5,455 nucleotides of DNA from Candidatus Latescibacterota bacterium (GTDB lineage: Bacteria; Latescibacterota; 4484-107; B68-G9). The first letter of the stretch is position 1, and the number at the start of each line of letters is the position of its first letter. Location of the stretch: positions 1 to 5,455 of the forward strand of contig DTXA01000519.1 of assembly GCA_012962735.1 (NCBI GenBank), read 5' to 3'. Below are positions 3,463-5,455 of the stretch, piece after piece. Made by a program: the position numbers and the translations under genes. Below the pieces are notes generated by a model. It worked only from the letters and a program-made list of their open reading frames with translations. It was not told where the DNA came from and ran no database searches.

Positions 3463-5455
3463 GAAAGAAAACGAGTATATCAGGTGGCCAAGGAGTACGA
3501 CGTGTCCAGCGAGGCCCTCGTAAGCCTCCTGAGGTCTGGAGGGTTCGATGTGCACAGCCATATGAGCGTGGTCACGGAGGAGATGGAAAGCTGGATCCGG
3601 CGCAAGTTCCAGGAGGAAAAACAGACCTCCATAGAGGAGATGGAGCGCAGGAAGGCCTTCGCTGTCCAGGCCCCCAAGAAACCGGAAACCTCTTCCTCGA
3701 GGAAGAAGCGACGCAGGAAGAAACGTTCCAAGGAGGAGGTCAAGGAGGCGGTCAGGGCAGAGCTCGTCGCACTGCAGGAGGCCCCTAAGGCCCAGAAGCT
3801 CACTGAGGAGCGCAGCAGAAAGAGGCGCAGGAGGCGCCGTCCCGAATTGAGCCGGAGGGAGATAGAGGAGAGCGTCCGCCGGACCTTCGCCAGTATGGAG
3901 GTCGGCCGAACTCGTCGCAGGCGCCACCGGGAGAAGGAGGAAGGGGAAGAGGAGAAGGAAGAGCGCAAGGTATTGCGGGTGAGCGAGTTTACTTCGGTGG
4001 CCGAGTTGGCCGAGCGGATGGGGGTGTCCCCTTCTGAGGTCATCGTCCGATGCTTAGGTATGGGACTTATGGTTACCATCAACCAGCGTCTGGATATGGA
4101 AACTCTGACTATGGTGGCGGACGAGTTCGGGTACGAGGTGGAGCTTTTAGAGGAGTACGAGGAGGTCGGAGAAGACGAGGCCCCGAAAGGGGAGCTGGAG
4201 CCTCGTCCTCCGGTGGTGACGATGATGGGCCACGTGGACCACGGCAAGACGACGCTCCTGGACTACATCCGCAAGAGCAACGTAGTGGCCGGGGAGTCCG
4301 GAGGGATCACCCAGCACATAGGTGCATACGAGGTCTCGGTGGACGGTGGGAAGGTGACCTTCTTAGACACCCCGGGACACGAGGCGTTCACCGCTATGAG
4401 GGCCAGGGGCGTCCGGGCCACCGACATCGTAGTGTTGGTGGTGGCCGCCGATGATGGGGTGCAGCCCCAGACTGTGGAGGCCATAGACCACGCCAGGGCG
4501 GCTGGTGTCCCCATATTAGTGACCATAAATAAGATAGACCTCCCCACCGCCAATCCCAAGAGGGTCAAGCGCCAGCTGGCCGACTACGGGCTTGTCCCGG
4601 AGGAGTGGGGAGGGAAGACCGTCACGGTGGAGGTCTCCGCCAAGACGGGCCAGGGTGTGGACCAGTTGCTTGAGGCCTTGGTTCTGATGGGTGAGATGTT
4701 GGACCTCAAGGCCAACCCCCATTGCAGGGCCAGGGGGGTGGTGATCGAGGCCAGGCTCGACAAGGGCAGGGGACCTGTAGCCACCGTATTGGTGCAAGAG
4801 GGGACCCTCCACATCGGAGACTCCTTCGTAGTGGGGCTATACAGCGGAAGGGTGCGGGCTCTCCTCGACGAACGCGGCAACCCCAAAGAGACTGCGAGCC
4901 CCTCCACCCCAGTGCAGGTACTGGGCCTGGAGGGCGTGCCCCAGGCTGGGGATACCTTCGCGGTGACCGAGTCCGAAGCCGAGGCCAGGGAGATAAGCCG
5001 TAGGCGACAACAGCGGCGCAGGGAGCAGGAGTACAGGAGGCGAGCTCATGTATCCTTAGCCGAGCTGCACCGCCAGATAGAGGAAGGCGAGGTCAAGGAG
5101 CTGAGGCTCATAGTAAAGGGGGACGTGGACGGATCGGTGGAGGCCCTTTCGGACGCCCTTATGGCCCTCGAGGACGACCGAGTGAAGGTTCAGATAATCC
5201 GTAGAGGCGTGGGCGCCATCTCCGAATCCGACGTGCTGTTGGCCTCGGCCTCGGACGCTGTGATCGTCGGCTTCCACGTGCGGCCCGAGCCGAGGGCCCG
5301 GGAGCTAGCAGCCCAGGAAGGGGTGGACATAAGGACTTACAGCGTGATCTACGAGGCAGTGGAGGACATCAAGGCCGCCATCTCCGGGCTCCTCCCACCC
5401 GAGCGGAGGGAGGAGATTCTGGGCACCGCAGAGGTGCGTCAGATCTTCCACATCC
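3460..5455 (+). CDS. infB: Translation initiation factor IF-2 (3' end beyond window)
   Basis: IF2 is the cytoplasmic GTPase that places initiator fMet-tRNA on the 30S subunit and promotes 50S joining. The window holds 665 codons. Residues 1-45 are an IF2_N module (KRVYQVAKEYDVSSEALVSLL, then SHMSVVTEEM). About 75-168 is a linker of Lys/Arg and Glu runs. About 170-230 is a second IF2_N module (SVAELAERMGVSPSEVIVRCL). The G domain starts near 247: G1 GHVDHGKT 257-264, G3 DTPGH 303-307, G4 NKID 357-360, G5 SAK 393-395, with GGITQHIGAYEV as the switch I region. Domain II follows from about 421 (RARGVVIEARLDKGRGPV) and domain III from about 533 (VKGDVDGSVEAL, then GVGAISESDVLLA). The tRNA-binding last domain has just begun; about 80 residues are probably missing beyond the edge. 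It lies 69 nt after ylxQ, a normal operon position. The charged linker with two IF2_N modules resembles FCB-group proteins (recollection). Identity is firm. Confidence 0.98.
   Translation, partial: MERKRVYQVAKEYDVSSEALVSLLRSGGFDVHSHMSVVTEEMESWIRRKFQEEKQTSIEEMERRKAFAVQAPKKPETSSSRKKRRRKKRSKEEVKEAVRAELVALQEAPKAQKLTEERSRKRRRRRRPELSRREIEESVRRTFASMEVGRTRRRRHREKEEGEEEKEERKVLRVSEFTSVAELAERMGVSPSEVIVRCLGMGLMVTINQRLDMETLTMVADEFGYEVELLEEYEEVGEDEAPKGELEPRPPVVTMMGHVDHGKTTLLDYIRKSNVVAGESGGITQHIGAYEVSVDGGKVTFLDTPGHEAFTAMRARGVRATDIVVLVVAADDGVQPQTVEAIDHARAAGVPILVTINKIDLPTANPKRVKRQLADYGLVPEEWGGKTVTVEVSAKTGQGVDQLLEALVLMGEMLDLKANPHCRARGVVIEARLDKGRGPVATVLVQEGTLHIGDSFVVGLYSGRVRALLDERGNPKETASPSTPVQVLGLEGVPQAGDTFAVTESEAEAREISRRRQQRRREQEYRRRAHVSLAELHRQIEEGEVKELRLIVKGDVDGSVEALSDALMALEDDRVKVQIIRRGVGAISESDVLLASASDAVIVGFHVRPEPRARELAAQEGVDIRTYSVIYEAVEDIKAAISGLLPPERREEILGTAEVRQIFHI

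Noticed and set aside
3480..4247. Long - strand open frame (255 codons), Ser/Arg-rich
   Set aside because: It is antisense to the charged linker of IF2; the Ser-rich text is the complement of Glu/Lys/Arg codons.

Overview
The window holds one intact housekeeping operon on the + strand (about 1339 to the right edge) and, to its left, a decayed heavy-metal transport region on the - strand (1 to about 1100). The operon genes look high in GC and often use ATA (Ile) and AGG (Arg) codons, a pattern I associate with thermophilic bacteria. Two things suggest, from memory only, an affinity with the FCB superphylum (Bacteroidota, Ignavibacteriota and related candidate phyla): the form of IF2 (an N-terminal Val-Tyr-Gln-Val-Ala-Lys module, a highly charged linker, then a second IF2_N module) and the NusA sequence. 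No phylum can be assigned with confidence.

Left part (1-1100, - strand). Position 380 down to 1 is the 5' part of a CadA/ZntA-type P1B ATPase. It keeps a good promoter (TTGACA-17-TATATT) and ribosome binding site but has lost at least two internal pieces and is out of frame by the left edge. Position 885 down to 568 is a well-formed heavy-metal-associated (HMA) domain with GMTCASC, followed by an unrelated-looking tail. It reads as the N-terminus of a copper ATPase (CopA) cut off where a second HMA domain would start. Upstream of it, at 1102-941, is a short open frame I cannot identify. The three together look like the ruin of a metal-efflux locus.

Middle (1103-1338). This is the control region between the two gene groups. 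It has a plausible + strand promoter (TTGCGC-17-TATATT), a perfect 8-bp terminator-like hairpin with a short T run almost at the predicted transcription start, a second hairpin, and a palindromic repeat whose 3' arm includes part of the rimP Shine-Dalgarno.

Right part (1339-5455, + strand). rimP, nusA, an L7Ae-family gene (ylxQ-like) and infB (cut by the right edge) follow one another closely. They link 30S maturation (RimP), transcription elongation, termination and antitermination (NusA), an RNA-binding L7Ae fold protein, and translation initiation (IF2). The YlxR/RnpM gene that often sits between nusA and ylxQ is absent. nusA starts 1 nt after rimP ends, and ylxQ overlaps the nusA stop. 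The only real gap in the operon (3391-3459) holds a second copy of the palindromic repeat seen before rimP. Its 18-nt core is inverted relative to the first copy while its flanks keep the same orientation. This repeat pair is the least explained item in the window. I see no CRISPR array, tRNA, rRNA, transposase or complete unknown multi-gene system.
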